64,000 nt of DNA from Terrihalobacillus insolitus (GCF_028416575.1 NZ_JAMQKB010000008.1:62001-126000); one strand, 5' to 3'. Shown: positions 9,320 to 19,824, numbered from the stretch's first letter. A program made the numbers and translations. Notes: generated from the letters alone by a model not told the origin.

Positions 9320-10210
9320 TCAAAGGTCTTCATACACGAAATGCTGTGGAATTGAGACCTTTTGATACTTTCCATTCTGTTGCTGGTCGAGTACCAAATG
9401 GTTAGCCTTTATTACATTACCATTTGCAACGGTCACTACTGGAATAGCCTTATCATATCTAAAAAGAAGCGATTCATCAACGGATTGGATTGAACTCAAA
9501 TCAAACAAGTTGTAGTCTGCACTACCATTTTCAACAAATTCTCCGTGAAATGGAGAAATACCACTTAATCGTAACGTTTGCGTTGATAATGGAGACTGTC
9601 CAATTTCTTGGTGAAGGGAAGGGATATTGTAGTTTTTACACAATTCGTGCCAAAGCTCTGAAACATTAATTTCTTCTTGAAGAAAAGAACTCTTTTTATA
9701 CATGAGTGGCATTCTTGAAAAGGATTGTGCCTGTTGGATCCATTCCCATTTTATATTGAGCAAGTCTTCTTGACTACTTGTCTCAATTAATAGAAAAGGA
9801 ACCTTTTGCCTCCCAAAAAAACGAATATGTTCGTCTTTTAAAATTGGTGCTGGAATAATAGGAACGATCATATGGTCAATCGGCATATTTTTTAGATGAT
9901 CGATATAATGAAAAAAATCCTTCCGATAATTACTTGTGTTGATCACCGGTAATTGACAAAGTAATAATGTGCATCCGCGATACATAAATTTTTTAACTGT
10001 ATTTTGGTAGTCTAATTGATAATAAACGGGTTCCTCTGAATCGACATACACCTTTCCAGGACCCAACCAAAATGAATCAACATTAAGCCGCATTTCCATA
10101 CTTTTTGTTCTTATGGAACGTGTGAACTTGCCATCTTCAACATGAAATAGTCTTGACTTCCATTCGCCATTTTCCCACACATATTTACTATAAAATGAAT
10201 AGGCCTCCAT
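9320..10210 (-). CDS. Uncharacterised protein inserted between aroA and ypiA
   Basis: A 296-residue soluble protein that I do not recognise. It has no signal peptide or membrane segment. The C-terminal stretch NGSADYNLFDLSSIQ followed by PVVTVANGNVI resembles the small beta 'composite' domain closing amidohydrolases (GxxADLVLFD...VNGxxV). However, no HxH, carbamylated lysine or catalytic His/Asp set is visible, so any amidohydrolase origin would be a non-catalytic remnant; this is inference. ATG 10210 has AAGGAA 6-7 bases upstream; an ATG at 10270 lacks a site. B. subtilis has no gene at this place. It is probably cotranscribed with the aromatic operon. Confidence 0.75.
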   Translation of the reverse strand: MEAYSFYSKYVWENGEWKSRLFHVEDGKFTRSIRTKSMEMRLNVDSFWLGPGKVYVDSEEPVYYQLDYQNTVKKFMYRGCTLLLCQLPVINTSNYRKDFFHYIDHLKNMPIDHMIVPIIPAPILKDEHIRFFGRQKVPFLLIETSSQEDLLNIKWEWIQQAQSFSRMPLMYKKSSFLQEEINVSELWHELCKNYNIPSLHQEIGQSPLSTQTLRLSGISPFHGEFVENGSADYNLFDLSSIQSVDESLLFRYDKAIPVVTVANGNVIKANHLVLDQQQNGKYQKVSIPQHFVYEDL

Positions 10211-10273
10211 ACCATGTTCCTTTCCATTCGGATTTTTAAACATCTTGTACAAGGTATGAAGGTTATGCATTCT

Positions 10274-11569
10274 CTATGATGAGATAGACAAAATTTGTTC
10301 TAGATCATCAAAAAAAGCCGGATAAGAAACAGCGATACAGGATGGATTATGAAGGATAATCGGATTCGTGGAAACAAGTGATGCTATGGCAATCATCATG
10401 CCAATTCGGTGATCTCCATATGAGTCCACCTCTCCACCTATGACTTTTTGATTTCCCTCGACAATCATGCCGTCTTCTGTAGCTTTTATATTTATTCCTA
10501 ATTGTGATAATGTGTGGACAACAACTTGGATTCTATCTGTCTCTTTATATCGCAATTCTTCTGCATCTTTAATAACGGTTGTACCACTTGCTTGGGAGGC
10601 GAGTAAAGCAAGAATCGGAATTTCATCAATTAATCGAGGAATAATGTCTCCTCCAATTTCCACACCATGTAACCGACTTCCTTTAACCGTGATATCCCCA
10701 ATGGGTTCTCCGCCAATTGCTCGTTTTTCTTCCATTTTGATGTCTGCACCCATTTGTTCCAACACGTCCAGAATACCTGTACGTGTTGGATTGATCCCAA
10801 CATCTTTTATCGTTACGACACTTTCTTGTCTCATTGCCGCAGCCACAAGAAAAAACGCAGCTGACGATATGTCACCAGGTACATGGATATCTGTACCTGT
10901 TAAGCTCTGTTTTCCCTTAATTGAGATTGCGTCATCATTCTTTTCTATTACACCGCCAAATGCTTGAATCATGTTTTCGGTATGATCTCTTGTAACAGTC
11001 TTTTCTTTAACAGTTGTTTGTCCATCTGCCAATAGTCCAGCTAGAAGTATTGCGGACTTGACTTGTGCACTTTTAATTGGAGTTTGATAGACAATGCTCG
11101 TTAGATCTCCGCCTCGAACTGCAAGAGGTAAATACTTCCCATGTTCTCTTCCGTCTATTTTCGCGCCCATGGATCGTAAAGGAACTGCTACACGATCCAT
11201 CGGTCTTTTGCTTAATGATTCATCTCCAAATAAAGTGGTGTGAAAAGGTAAACCAGACAAAATACCTAGCAGAAGCCTTGTTGTTGTACCTGAGTTGCCT
11301 AAATCAATTGGATCATGAGGTTCTTTTAAATGTTTTATCCCTTTTCCATGAATCGTGATGTCTGTTTCCTGCTTTTGTATGGATACTCCCATTGCACGAA
11401 AAGCTTCTAAAGTTCTTAGGCAATCTTCCCCATCCAAGAAATTGGTGATTTTCGTAATTCCAGCCGCCATTGCACCAAACATCACGGCACGGTGTGAAAT
11501 AGACTTGTCACCAGGAACGCTTATTTCACCAGCTAATGGGGCGTAATTAGGCTCTAGTTTTCTAATCAT
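10274..11569 (-). CDS. aroA: 3-phosphoshikimate 1-carboxyvinyltransferase (EPSP synthase)
   Basis: A 431-residue enzyme that joins shikimate-3-phosphate and phosphoenolpyruvate to EPSP, the sixth step of the shikimate pathway. Motifs: GDKSISHR near residue 20, NSGTTTRLL near residue 92, SKRPM (SLSKRPMDR), and the C-terminal GDHRIGM. The B. subtilis gene in this position is called aroE. Cytoplasmic. It lies 14 bases downstream of tyrA in one operon. Confidence 0.97.
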   Translation of the reverse strand: MIRKLEPNYAPLAGEISVPGDKSISHRAVMFGAMAAGITKITNFLDGEDCLRTLEAFRAMGVSIQKQETDITIHGKGIKHLKEPHDPIDLGNSGTTTRLLLGILSGLPFHTTLFGDESLSKRPMDRVAVPLRSMGAKIDGREHGKYLPLAVRGGDLTSIVYQTPIKSAQVKSAILLAGLLADGQTTVKEKTVTRDHTENMIQAFGGVIEKNDDAISIKGKQSLTGTDIHVPGDISSAAFFLVAAAMRQESVVTIKDVGINPTRTGILDVLEQMGADIKMEEKRAIGGEPIGDITVKGSRLHGVEIGGDIIPRLIDEIPILALLASQASGTTVIKDAEELRYKETDRIQVVVHTLSQLGINIKATEDGMIVEGNQKVIGGEVDSYGDHRIGMMIAIASLVSTNPIILHNPSCIAVSYPAFFDDLEQILSISS

Positions 11570-11583
11570 ATTGTCTCATCCCT

Positions 11584-12687
11584 CTATTCCTCAATCGATA
11601 TTTCATAACCGTCTGCCTCTAATATTCTTTTTGCTTCTTTTTGTTCCAATGCCTCTTGAAAGCTTAACCGAAGCGCACCAGTTATTCCTTCTCTTATTTC
11701 TAGTATTTGGATGTTACGAATGCTAATCGATTTCAGTAATTTAATAACCTGTAACAGTGCACCAGGTTGATCTCGAATATCAACATATATATCGTAAAAA
11801 GAAGGAATAGCTCCTTTTTTCTTTGGCGCTAACCCATCACGGTAATCCTTTGCTTCTTGTAAGTAACGAAAAATGGAAGTTTGATCCTTCGTTTCCAATA
11901 AACCCTTTAATGTTTCCATTTCAGTGATCCAATCGGTCAATAGTCTTGTCAACCTTGGTCGGTTGTGGAAGAAAATATCTTCCCACAAGTACGGGTTACT
12001 AGAAGCAATCCTGGTAATATCTCGGAATCCACCAGCTGCTAGCTTTGGAATATAGGCATGTGTTTGTTCCCATTTTTTAGCTTGTTGAACTAAAGAAGAT
12101 GCAATTAAATGTGGAAAGTGTGAAATAACCCCAGTCATCTCATCATGCTCTTTTGGATTTAAGACGATGAAGTGGCTTTTCGTTCCACTTAAAAGTGTTT
12201 TAAGTTGATCTACTTTGCTTGTTGGACAACCTGGAAAAGGGGACAATACGTAGAATGCATTTTCAAACAAATGCCCTCTAGCTGCTTCAATTCCTTTTTT
12301 GTGAGAACCAGCCATCGGGTGTCCGCCAATAAATGTGATCGAACGATCTTGTAGCTGTGAGGCCACTTCCATGACAGGAGATTTAACGGAGGCGACATCC
12401 GTAACGATGACTTCTTTTTGTACATCTTTTATTTTCATTAGCTCCTTCACTAACTGAACAGTTACGGATACAGGAGTAGCCAAAATAACAACGTCTGACT
12501 TTGCAACTGCTGCATGAAAATCGTAAGACGCTTCGTCCATAAAACCGTGCAGTTGTGCATAGGAAATCGACTGTTGATTTGTATCATATCCTAGTATATG
12601 TGTGTTTGGATTATTATTTTTTATGTTAATAGCTAGGGATCCACCAATGAGACCTAACCCAGCAATTAAGACTGTTTTACTTGTCAT
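11584..12687 (-). CDS. tyrA: Prephenate dehydrogenase with ACT domain
   Basis: A 367-residue enzyme converting prephenate to 4-hydroxyphenylpyruvate on the tyrosine branch. The N-terminal NAD-binding loop is GLGLIGGSLA (residues 10-19). The central helical domain carries GGHPMAGSHKKG and ITRIASSNPYLWEDI. The C-terminal 75 residues form an ACT domain (YVDIRDQPGALLQVIKLL), the usual site of tyrosine feedback. ATG start with AGGAG 7 bases upstream. Between hisC and aroA, as in B. subtilis. Confidence 0.96.
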   Translation of the reverse strand: MTSKTVLIAGLGLIGGSLAINIKNNNPNTHILGYDTNQQSISYAQLHGFMDEASYDFHAAVAKSDVVILATPVSVTVQLVKELMKIKDVQKEVIVTDVASVKSPVMEVASQLQDRSITFIGGHPMAGSHKKGIEAARGHLFENAFYVLSPFPGCPTSKVDQLKTLLSGTKSHFIVLNPKEHDEMTGVISHFPHLIASSLVQQAKKWEQTHAYIPKLAAGGFRDITRIASSNPYLWEDIFFHNRPRLTRLLTDWITEMETLKGLLETKDQTSIFRYLQEAKDYRDGLAPKKKGAIPSFYDIYVDIRDQPGALLQVIKLLKSISIRNIQILEIREGITGALRLSFQEALEQKEAKRILEADGYEISIEE

Positions 12688-12730
12688 TTCATCGCTCCTA
12701 CATTATTGTTTTCCCTCAAGTAGCGTGTGT

Positions 12731-13828
12731 TCAAAAATCACTATTTAATGTTAGATAATCCTTCAATTTCTTCTGTAGGTTTTCCATATCTTCTCTTTCA
12801 CCAATTGTAATTCGAACACTATTAGGTACGCCAAGTGCTTCTCCTGAGCGCACAATAAATCCTTCTGATAACAAATGCTGAAAGACTTGATCACCACTTA
12901 CAGGTAATTGAACGAGAAGAAAGTTTGTTTGTGAGTCATAGTAGGACAACCCCAATTGGTCACAAAATTGTATGAATACCTGTTTATTTTCTTTATTTCT
13001 TTCAACTGAGTGCTGGAGGAATTCCTCGTCCTCTAATGCGAGTAAAGCAGCCTGTTGTGCAACGGAGCTCGTATTGAAGGGGCCTCGAACAACATCAAGC
13101 TTCGCGATAATTGCTTCATTTGCAATACCGTAACCAATTCGAAGACCAGCTAAACCGTATGCTTTTGAAAATGTTCTTAACACGATAAGGTTAGGGTAAT
13201 CCTGTAGTGCAGCGATCGTATCAGGAAAATCGTTTGCCTCGACATATTCATAATAGGCCTCATCGACTACGACTAAAACATCGTGTGGAATTTTATCCAT
13301 GAACCTGTAAAAATCCTCTTGATTTATATGACAACCCGTTGGATTATTGGGTGAACATAACCAGACAACCCGTGTTTGATGATCTACTGTTTGAAGCATC
13401 TTGTCTAGATTATGGTACCCATTTTCTAAAGGCACTTCACGTATCTCCGTACCTTCAAGCACCGCATTTTGCTTGTACTGTGAGAAAGTAGGTGTTGCCA
13501 TAATCGTATTTGTTCCAGTCTGTAAGTAGCTTCGACAAATAATCTGAATCACTTCATCAGAGCCACCGCCAAAAACGAGCTGATTATTTCTTACTCCAAG
13601 CTTTGAAGCTAATGCCTCTCGCAATTTACCAGTGTAACCATCAGGATAGATTTGAAAGTTTTCGATAAGCTTTGGTAACTCGGCTTTTACCTTAGGTGAA
13701 AACCCAAATGGATTTTCATTCGATGCTAATTTCACAATTCGTTCTAATCCAAATTCACGTTTTACGTCTTCCATTTGTTTACCTGGTTTATATGGCTTTA
13801 GTTCATTTAATATTTCCTTTGCTTTCAT
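12731..13828 (-). CDS. hisC: Histidinol-phosphate / aromatic aminotransferase
   Basis: A 365-residue PLP-dependent class I/II aminotransferase. The cofactor lysine lies in RTFSKAYGLAGLRIGY near residue 220; SPNNPTG (near residue 158) and the C-terminal R-I-T-I-G are typical of HisC. In B. subtilis HisC serves histidine and also tyrosine/phenylalanine synthesis, which fits its place between aroH and tyrA. Overlaps the aroH stop by 4 bases, so translation is likely coupled. Confidence 0.95.
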   Translation of the reverse strand: MKAKEILNELKPYKPGKQMEDVKREFGLERIVKLASNENPFGFSPKVKAELPKLIENFQIYPDGYTGKLREALASKLGVRNNQLVFGGGSDEVIQIICRSYLQTGTNTIMATPTFSQYKQNAVLEGTEIREVPLENGYHNLDKMLQTVDHQTRVVWLCSPNNPTGCHINQEDFYRFMDKIPHDVLVVVDEAYYEYVEANDFPDTIAALQDYPNLIVLRTFSKAYGLAGLRIGYGIANEAIIAKLDVVRGPFNTSSVAQQAALLALEDEEFLQHSVERNKENKQVFIQFCDQLGLSYYDSQTNFLLVQLPVSGDQVFQHLLSEGFIVRSGEALGVPNSVRITIGEREDMENLQKKLKDYLTLNSDF

Positions 13829-14205
13829 CCGTTCCGTTCCTCCTCACGAATCAAGTCTGGACGTAATTTCTTTGCTTGATAATGGTAGATGTGTACAACA
13901 TCCTCTTGATTTCGCTCTGTATTTGCTGTAATCATCACTCGAATGCATTTGGCTAAACTTCCAGGAACATTGATTTCCTGCATACACATGACAGGCACAA
14001 ATTTCCACCCATCTAAAAGTCGTAATGCCTTTGCTGGAAAGTCTGCATTAATGTCATTTGTTACAGAAATAAATACAGAAGCAATATTTGGTGGGGAAAG
14101 TTCGTTTTCTTGTACCATCGCGTCGATCAATTCTTTTGTATGTGAGATGATTTCACTTGATTCATTTCTATCTACTGTTGTCGCACCTCTAATTCCTCTC
14201 ATCAT
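13825..14205 (-). CDS. aroH: Monofunctional chorismate mutase, AroH type
   Basis: A 126-residue trimeric AroH-class mutase converting chorismate to prephenate. The N-terminal RGIRGATTVDRNE supplies the conserved active-site arginine. ATG 14205 overlaps the aroB stop in an ATGA arrangement and matches the MMIRGIRGATTV start of B. subtilis AroH. In B. subtilis trpEDCFBA separates aroH from hisC; here hisC overlaps aroH directly. Confidence 0.95.
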   Translation of the reverse strand: MMRGIRGATTVDRNESSEIISHTKELIDAMVQENELSPPNIASVFISVTNDINADFPAKALRLLDGWKFVPVMCMQEINVPGSLAKCIRVMITANTERNQEDVVHIYHYQAKKLRPDLIREEERNG

Positions 14206-15281
14206 TCCACAGTCATCTCCTCTAAAAATTTTGTTAATTTCTTTAATAACCAACTATGATCAACTTGAACTGCTTTAGGACATCCTATTTTTTCTAGTAG
14301 GACCATTTGAATCTTTTGATTGTGTGCTTTTTTATCTAACTTCATCTTTTCCAGCAGATCTGTAGGATTTATGTAGGATAGACGAAGCGGGTATTCATTT
14401 TCTTTCAACCAATCATATAGCTCGTTGTAAGGAAGTGAAATGGATAAAAGATCCTCGCTCACCTTAATGGCAAACAACATTCCGATCGCGACTGCTTCCC
14501 CATGCGATATTTTTCCATAACCTAGCTCAGATTCTAGTGCATGTCCAAGGGTATGACCAAAATTTAAAAACATACGAATGTTACTCTCTTTTTCATCTTC
14601 TTGTACAATAGAAGCCTTTACTTTTATGCCTCTTAACAAATGGTCGATTAAAACTTCATTTGAAATAGAATAGATAGAACGATGTTGAACGACATCCTGA
14701 AAAAAAGAAGCGTTATCAATAAGTGCATGTTTCACAATTTCCGCGTAGCCTGAGCGAATTTCCTGCTTAGATAGTGAATGAAGTGTTTCGACATCATATA
14801 CTACCGCAGCAGGCGGATAAAAGCTGCCAATTAAGTTTTTCCCCTTCGGATGATTTATTGCAACCTTTCCTCCAACACTACTATCGTGGGCGAGAATGGT
14901 TGTAGGAACTTGAATATAGTCTATTCCACGCATATAGGTAGCTGCGACAAATCCAGCTAAATCGCCAACAACTCCACCACCAAGTGCAACGATTAGCGAT
15001 TTACGGTCTAATCCACAGTCAATTGCTTTCGTAAGTAAACGAAAATAAACGTCATGACTTTTAGAGGACTCTCCTGCAGGAATAACAGCAGTATGCACAT
15101 TCTGGTCAGCTGAAAACGAGTGTTTAACATCTTCCAAATAGAGGTTTTCAATGGTCGTATCTGTTATAATGAGAATAGTTTGGTAATTATTGTTACAAAG
15201 AGAGGCTAAACGGTGACGCACGTTTGCTCCGACATATACAGTATATGAATTCGAGTAAGACTGAACCTGTAACGATTCCAT
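14202..15281 (-). CDS. aroB: 3-dehydroquinate synthase
   Basis: A 359-residue NAD- and metal-dependent enzyme cyclising DAHP to 3-dehydroquinate. GGGVVGDLAGFVAATYMRG (near residue 103) is the nucleotide-binding signature, and NFGHTLGHALE supplies metal-binding histidines. ATG 15281 overlaps the aroC stop by one base, with AGGTG 6 bases upstream; a GTG 9 bases earlier is less likely. The aroC-aroB-aroH order is as in B. subtilis. Confidence 0.96.
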   Translation of the reverse strand: MESLQVQSYSNSYTVYVGANVRHRLASLCNNNYQTILIITDTTIENLYLEDVKHSFSADQNVHTAVIPAGESSKSHDVYFRLLTKAIDCGLDRKSLIVALGGGVVGDLAGFVAATYMRGIDYIQVPTTILAHDSSVGGKVAINHPKGKNLIGSFYPPAAVVYDVETLHSLSKQEIRSGYAEIVKHALIDNASFFQDVVQHRSIYSISNEVLIDHLLRGIKVKASIVQEDEKESNIRMFLNFGHTLGHALESELGYGKISHGEAVAIGMLFAIKVSEDLLSISLPYNELYDWLKENEYPLRLSYINPTDLLEKMKLDKKAHNQKIQMVLLEKIGCPKAVQVDHSWLLKKLTKFLEEMTVE

Positions 15282-16447
15282 TAAAAACACCTAAGTTCTT
15301 CACGGTATTCATCAAGTGCTTTCTTTAGCTTCGGAAACTGGTCGTTAGGAAATTGCTCCAAAATGCCTTTCGCAAGCTCAAATGCCACAACGTGTTCCAT
15401 TACAACAGAAGCTGCTGGAACTGCGCAAGAATCTGAACGTTCAATACTAGCTTGGAACGGCTCCTTTGATTCGATATCTACACTTTGAAGCGGCTTGTAA
15501 AGGGTTGGAATTGGCTTCATCACACCTTTTACAACAATTGGCATGCCCGTTGTCATCCCGCCTTCAAATCCACCTAACCGATTTGTTTTACGATAATAGC
15601 CTCTTTCCTTTTCCCAAGCAATCTCGTCATGAACACGACTTCCATTTCTGCGTGCTGCCTCAAAGCCAATTCCAAATTCCACACCTTTAAATGCATTAAT
15701 GCTTGCAACAGCACCGGCAATTCGTCCATCTAGTTTTCGGTCATAATGAACATAGGATCCAATTCCAGCGGGCATCCCTTCTACATACACTTCTGCGACC
15801 CCACCAATCGAATCCCCTTCTTTCTTAGCAAGATCGATCGCATCCATCATTTTTTGTTCCACATTTTTGTCTAAGGTTCTGACAGGTGACTCTTCCGATA
15901 TTGTTTGTCTTTCTTTTATTGTTATCTCCTGTTGATCGTCAGCAACAATACCAGCGATTTCTTTCACATAGCCTATTACTTCTATGCCTAATTGTGAAAG
16001 CAATGTTTTTGCTACTGCTCCAGCAGCAACACGTGCGGCAGTTTCTCTTGCCGAAGATCTCTCCAGTACATTTCGAATGTCACGGTGGCCATATTTCATT
16101 GCCCCATTAAGATCTGCATGCCCAGGGCGCGGTCTTGTTACTGTACGACGAATTTGCTGATCCTCTGAAATTGGATCTTCACCCATAACGTCAATCCAGT
16201 GTTTAAAGTCGTCATTATGTATGACCATTGAAATCGGTGAACCAAGCGTGTATCCATGTCTTACTCCACTTGCAATTTCAACAAGATCCTTTTCAATTTG
16301 CATCCGTTTCCCTCGCCCATGTCCTTTCTGTCTCCTCAAAAGGGATGCATTTATATCGTCTTTCGTTAATGATAAATTGGACGGAATTCCTTCTATAATT
16401 GTAGTCAATTGTTTACCATGTGATTCTCCAGCAGTTAAATAGCGCAT
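15281..16447 (-). CDS. aroC: Chorismate synthase
   Basis: A 388-residue FMN-dependent enzyme that eliminates phosphate from EPSP to form chorismate. Motifs: GESHG at residue 7, [15 protein letters not shown] near residue 39, and [17 protein letters not shown] followed by [15 protein letters not shown]. First gene of the aromatic operon. B. subtilis calls its equivalent aroF and has cheR immediately upstream; here the preceding gene is ndk. Confidence 0.97.
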   Translation of the reverse strand: MRYLTAGESHGKQLTTIIEGIPSNLSLTKDDINASLLRRQKGHGRGKRMQIEKDLVEIASGVRHGYTLGSPISMVIHNDDFKHWIDVMGEDPISEDQQIRRTVTRPRPGHADLNGAMKYGHRDIRNVLERSSARETAARVAAGAVAKTLLSQLGIEVIGYVKEIAGIVADDQQEITIKERQTISEESPVRTLDKNVEQKMMDAIDLAKKEGDSIGGVAEVYVEGMPAGIGSYVHYDRKLDGRIAGAVASINAFKGVEFGIGFEAARRNGSRVHDEIAWEKERGYYRKTNRLGGFEGGMTTGMPIVVKGVMKPIPTLYKPLQSVDIESKEPFQASIERSDSCAVPAASVVMEHVVAFELAKGILEQFPNDQFPKLKKALDEYREELRCF

Positions 16448-16574
16448 AATAATCCCTCATTTTTAGTAATTTTTGTACTACTATATCATACCTTTTACAT
16501 AATGTGTGCATTTTGATCATTAGAAAGGGCTTTCATATAGAAATTGTTAAAAAGATTGGTATTCTATACGAACG

Positions 16575-16700
16575 AAGGATGTTCAAAAAGGCTCCAAATG
16601 ATCAGCTGTGGATTCGATCGATTGTTAGCCAGGATTCCCACAATTAAAGCAGAAAAAACTTCTTCCGCTTATACGGAAGAAGTTTTTGAACGCGGACTTT
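16575..16700 (+). repeat. Degenerate MITE copy containing the ndk terminator
   Basis: The left end GGATGTTCAAAAAGGCTCC and the following CAAATGATCAGCTG match the left 30 bases of intact copies. The right end GAAGTTTTTGAACGCGG matches the opposite terminus. The interior has diverged and the ndk terminator hairpin lies inside. Confidence 0.55.
16654..16687 (-). terminator. Terminator of ndk
   Basis: A 14-bp perfect stem, AAAAACTTCTTCCG with CGGAAGAAGTTTTT, loop of 6, followed on the minus strand by TTTTTTCTGC. Confidence 0.93.
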
Positions 16701-16705
16701 GGCGA

Positions 16706-17152
16706 TTAATACACCCAATTGTTACCGTTTTTTTCAAATTCTACTATTTCTGTTTCGTTAAAAAATAGATCGATTTCACGTTTAGCGCTTTCTGGTGCAT
16801 CAGAACCGTGTATAATATTTTTCCCAACCGTCAAGCCGTAATCTCCTCTAATCGTACCTGGGAGAGCTTCTTGCGGGTTGGTTTTACCCATCATTTGCCT
16901 TGCAGTTGCAATGACGTTCTCCCCTTCCCAAACCATTGCAAAAACGGGAGCAGAAGTAATGAATGATACAAGTTCGCCAAAGAAAGGCTTGTCATTGTGT
17001 TCTTGGTAATGCTGTTCAGCAGTTTCTTTTGATATGTTCATCAGTTTAGCTCCAGCAAGTTTAAAGCCTTTTCTTTCAAATCGTGTCACGATTTCTCCAA
17101 TTAAATTTCGTTGGACACCATCTGGTTTTACCATTAAAAATGTTTGTTCCAT
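16706..17152 (-). CDS. ndk: Nucleoside diphosphate kinase
   Basis: A 148-residue kinase equilibrating NTP and NDP pools. It shows the active-site signature [16 protein letters not shown] with the phospho-accepting His near residue 115, plus [13 protein letters not shown] at the N-terminus. ATG 17152 has GGAGG 8 bases upstream; in-frame codons before it are untranslated leader. It lies between hepT and aroC as in B. subtilis, with its own terminator. Confidence 0.97.
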   Translation of the reverse strand: MEQTFLMVKPDGVQRNLIGEIVTRFERKGFKLAGAKLMNISKETAEQHYQEHNDKPFFGELVSFITSAPVFAMVWEGENVIATARQMMGKTNPQEALPGTIRGDYGLTVGKNIIHGSDAPESAKREIDLFFNETEIVEFEKNGNNWVY

Positions 17153-17189
17153 TTGTGTTACCTCCAATATGTAAGTTGTAAGCGTTTAA

Positions 17190-17272
17190 GAGTGCGTTCT
17201 AAAAGTCACCACTAAAAATAGTATCAAATTGGAATAAAAAAAACAATCATTTTTGAAGAACCTCTATTAGGA
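17190..17272 (+). repeat. Highly degenerate MITE relic
   Basis: GTGCGTTCTAAAAGTCACC at the left and ATTTTTGAAGAACCTCT at the right recall both element ends, including the CTCT flank. Only about 80 bases remain between hepT and ndk. Confidence 0.4.
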
Positions 17273-18238
17273 ACGCCTTTTCCCGATATATTTGGCTATA
17301 TTTTTCAATGTTTGTTTTTCTCGTATGTTTGGTAGTGCTTCAATTGCTTGATACGCCTTTATTAAATATCTTTCACTCATTTGATAGGAACGCTCTATTG
17401 CGTCTGATTCTTTAATATCTTGGATAAGAGGGGTTATATCTATATTTTCTGTATTATTAGTGTCCTGAAAGCACATATCTAGTTTCTGTCTGAAACCCTT
17501 TTCTTCCATTGCATAAATAACAGGTAACGTAATATTACCTTGAAGTAAATCACCACCAGCAGGCTTCCCTAGTTCCTGTTCCGTAGATGTGAAATCTAAT
17601 ATGTCATCAATAATTTGATAGGACATACCAACATAATAACCATATCGAAATAGTGCTTTCTCTGTCTTCGTGTCAACGGATGCTGCTATAGCGCCTAAAC
17701 GGGAACTTACTGCAATAAGTAAAGCCGTTTTTCGTTTGATTCTTCGTAGATAACTACGTAAATGCTGATTCCAATTATACTTATCCTTTATTTGTTCCAT
17801 TTCGCCAAGACAAACTTCTAGAATCGTCTTTGATAGGATACGATGTATACGTGGATTTTCCAGTGCGGATAAATATTCCAAGGAACGAGCAAAAATATAA
17901 TCCCCAGTATACATTGCAGTTCTGTTATCCCACTTTGCTTTTACTGTTGGTTTACCTCGTCTTAGCTCTGCATCGTCAATCACATCATCATGAACTAATG
18001 AAGCCATGTGTATAAGCTCCAATGCAACTGCCACAGTTTTCATCTTCTCTAGATCATAGTCACCGAATTTTCCCGCTAGCAAAACAAAAACAGGTCGAAT
18101 TCGTTTCCCACCTGCCTGTAAAAGCTGTGTCGATGCTTCTCTTAATACAGGGTGATCTGCCTTGATTGTTTCGTGAAGTGCTTCTTCAATCTTATCAATA
18201 TCTTGTTTTAAAAAAGAGTACATCATTGCTAGTTTCAT
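17267..18238 (-). CDS. hepT: Heptaprenyl diphosphate synthase component II
   Basis: A 323-residue catalytic subunit of the trans-prenyltransferase that makes the C35 side chain of menaquinone-7. Two aspartate-rich motifs bind magnesium-diphosphate: HDDVIDDAE near residue 81 and DDILDF near residue 210. GGKRIRP near the N-terminus binds isopentenyl diphosphate. It needs HepS as partner. ATG 18238 has AGGTG 6 bases upstream. Operon hepS-menG-hepT. Confidence 0.96.
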   Translation of the reverse strand: MKLAMMYSFLKQDIDKIEEALHETIKADHPVLREASTQLLQAGGKRIRPVFVLLAGKFGDYDLEKMKTVAVALELIHMASLVHDDVIDDAELRRGKPTVKAKWDNRTAMYTGDYIFARSLEYLSALENPRIHRILSKTILEVCLGEMEQIKDKYNWNQHLRSYLRRIKRKTALLIAVSSRLGAIAASVDTKTEKALFRYGYYVGMSYQIIDDILDFTSTEQELGKPAGGDLLQGNITLPVIYAMEEKGFRQKLDMCFQDTNNTENIDITPLIQDIKESDAIERSYQMSERYLIKAYQAIEALPNIREKQTLKNIAKYIGKRRS

Positions 18239-18257
18239 GTGGGTCACCTTTTTATAT

Positions 18258-18971
18258 TTATCTTGTCGGTTTTTTGCCTATATGCATGGCTGCTACTCCA
18301 CCAGTATAGCTCTTCGTCTGTACATCTGATAAGCCTACTTGAGTAAACATTTGTTTGAGATCCTCTTTGCCAGGAAAATCTTTAGCTGATTCATGAAGCC
18401 AAGCGTACTCTTCATAGCTTTTCGCTAATAGTTTGCCAAACAATGGCATGATAAAACGAAAGTACAAATAGTAGACTTGTCGAAAGCCAAAAAGTGTTGG
18501 TTGTGATGTTTCTAAGCAGACAACCTTACCTCCAGGTTTAACGACTCGTTTCATTTCTTGTAATACTTTCGTATAGTCAGGAACATTTCTTAATCCAAAT
18601 CCAATTGTCACAAAGTCAAATGTATCTTCTTCAAATGGAAGTTCCATGGCATTACCATGAATAAATTCTAACTGTTTTACATTGTTTGTTTCTTTTTTTT
18701 CTATTCCAACAGACAACATATTCTTGCTAAAATCTAATCCTATCACTTTACCGTTTGAACCAACTGCCTCACTTAACGCAAACGACCAATCCCCAGTTCC
18801 ACAACAGACATCGAGTGCTGTATTACCAGGTTTAACCTTCATTCGCTTCATGACATCTTTGCGCCAAACTGTGTGACGTTGAAAGGAAATAACCGAATTC
18901 ATTTTATCATAATTACGATATATTTTTTCAAAGACGTGATGGACGCGTTCTTCTTTCGATTGCTGGTGCAT
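18258..18971 (-). CDS. menG: Demethylmenaquinone methyltransferase
   Basis: A 237-residue SAM-dependent methyltransferase of the UbiE/MenG family performing the last methylation of menaquinone. SAM-binding motif I is [11 protein letters not shown] near residue 51; the family signature NYDKMN is near the N-terminus and [13 protein letters not shown] follows. Located between hepS and hepT with 4- and 19-base gaps, so side-chain synthesis and ring methylation are co-expressed. Confidence 0.96.
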   Translation of the reverse strand: MHQQSKEERVHHVFEKIYRNYDKMNSVISFQRHTVWRKDVMKRMKVKPGNTALDVCCGTGDWSFALSEAVGSNGKVIGLDFSKNMLSVGIEKKETNNVKQLEFIHGNAMELPFEEDTFDFVTIGFGLRNVPDYTKVLQEMKRVVKPGGKVVCLETSQPTLFGFRQVYYLYFRFIMPLFGKLLAKSYEEYAWLHESAKDFPGKEDLKQMFTQVGLSDVQTKSYTGGVAAMHIGKKPTR

Positions 18972-18975
18972 GATG

Positions 18976-19776
18976 TTACCCTTCTTCCGCCACTTTTGAA
19001 TTAGTTGTGAGATTTTCGTACATTACAGACTGAACATATGATTTAAACATATGAAAGTGAATCGGTAAATTTGAAATGGTTACTTCTAATTTGCTAATTT
19101 TGCTTTCAATTAGCGATTCGATCATGACCATCATTTGTTTATAGGTAGATGAAGGTCTTATCCTTTTAAAAAGATGCTCAAAAACGGGGGAATTCCCTTT
19201 ATTCTGGAAACAGTTCTTTTCTTGGATTAACTTTCTTGTTAAAAGCCATTCACCTGCAACATCTTTTATCGATGGACGTTGAAGGAATTCTGCTACCCGT
19301 TGAATCAGCAATGACTCAATTTGCATTAAATCATCCAAATACTCTTGAAAGGAACCTGTGTTTCGGTGATAGAGGTTCATCTTATATTCATTTATCTCTT
19401 TAATAGCTGATGCTAACGCAGATATCATTGGTATATCATCCATTCTTGACAGTAGGTGGTAGTACAATCCACTATAATAGTCTCCCGCCAAAACAGTTAG
19501 CTGACGCGTTTTTGTAGTTAGCACTGGTTCCTCTTCTTTTTTAGATACAACTAGATCATGTGTGTCAAGGGCTATCTGTACAAGCATCGTAGTAATGATA
19601 TACTGTCTTTTTGTCGAATTGGCAAAGGAGGTATTATCAATAATGGATGTTAAAAGGAACAGTTTGTCTTCATCAATCACTGGGTTTTTAACATACTTTT
19701 CCAAATAAGAATGCTGTATTTCTTCTTCTATTTCTTTTTTAATTTGTTTGAGTTCTGTTAATAATATATGCACCAT
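18976..19776 (-). CDS. hepS: Heptaprenyl diphosphate synthase component I
   Basis: A 266-residue helical protein with no aspartate-rich motif, matching HepS, the non-catalytic subunit that sets chain length with HepT. Sequence conservation in this family is low; the call rests on length, the helical pattern ([25 protein letters not shown]) and position before menG-hepT. The start may be ATG 19776 or GTG 19773, since GGGGG lies only 4 bases from the former. In B. subtilis folE and mtrB lie between hbs and hepS; neither is present here. Confidence 0.9.
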   Translation of the reverse strand: MVHILLTELKQIKKEIEEEIQHSYLEKYVKNPVIDEDKLFLLTSIIDNTSFANSTKRQYIITTMLVQIALDTHDLVVSKKEEEPVLTTKTRQLTVLAGDYYSGLYYHLLSRMDDIPMISALASAIKEINEYKMNLYHRNTGSFQEYLDDLMQIESLLIQRVAEFLQRPSIKDVAGEWLLTRKLIQEKNCFQNKGNSPVFEHLFKRIRPSSTYKQMMVMIESLIESKISKLEVTISNLPIHFHMFKSYVQSVMYENLTTNSKVAEEG

Positions 19777-19815
19777 TTAACCCCCTACCCCAATAACCAT
19801 AACGAATTACAATTA

Positions 19816-19824
19816 ATTATAGCA
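19816..19824 (-). promoter_or_regulatory. Extended -10 promoter of hepS operon
   Basis: Minus-strand TGCTATAAT, an extended -10 element with no clear -35 box, lies about 40 bases upstream of hepS. A second possible promoter (TTGACA at minus strand around 19970) lies further upstream. Confidence 0.55.
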
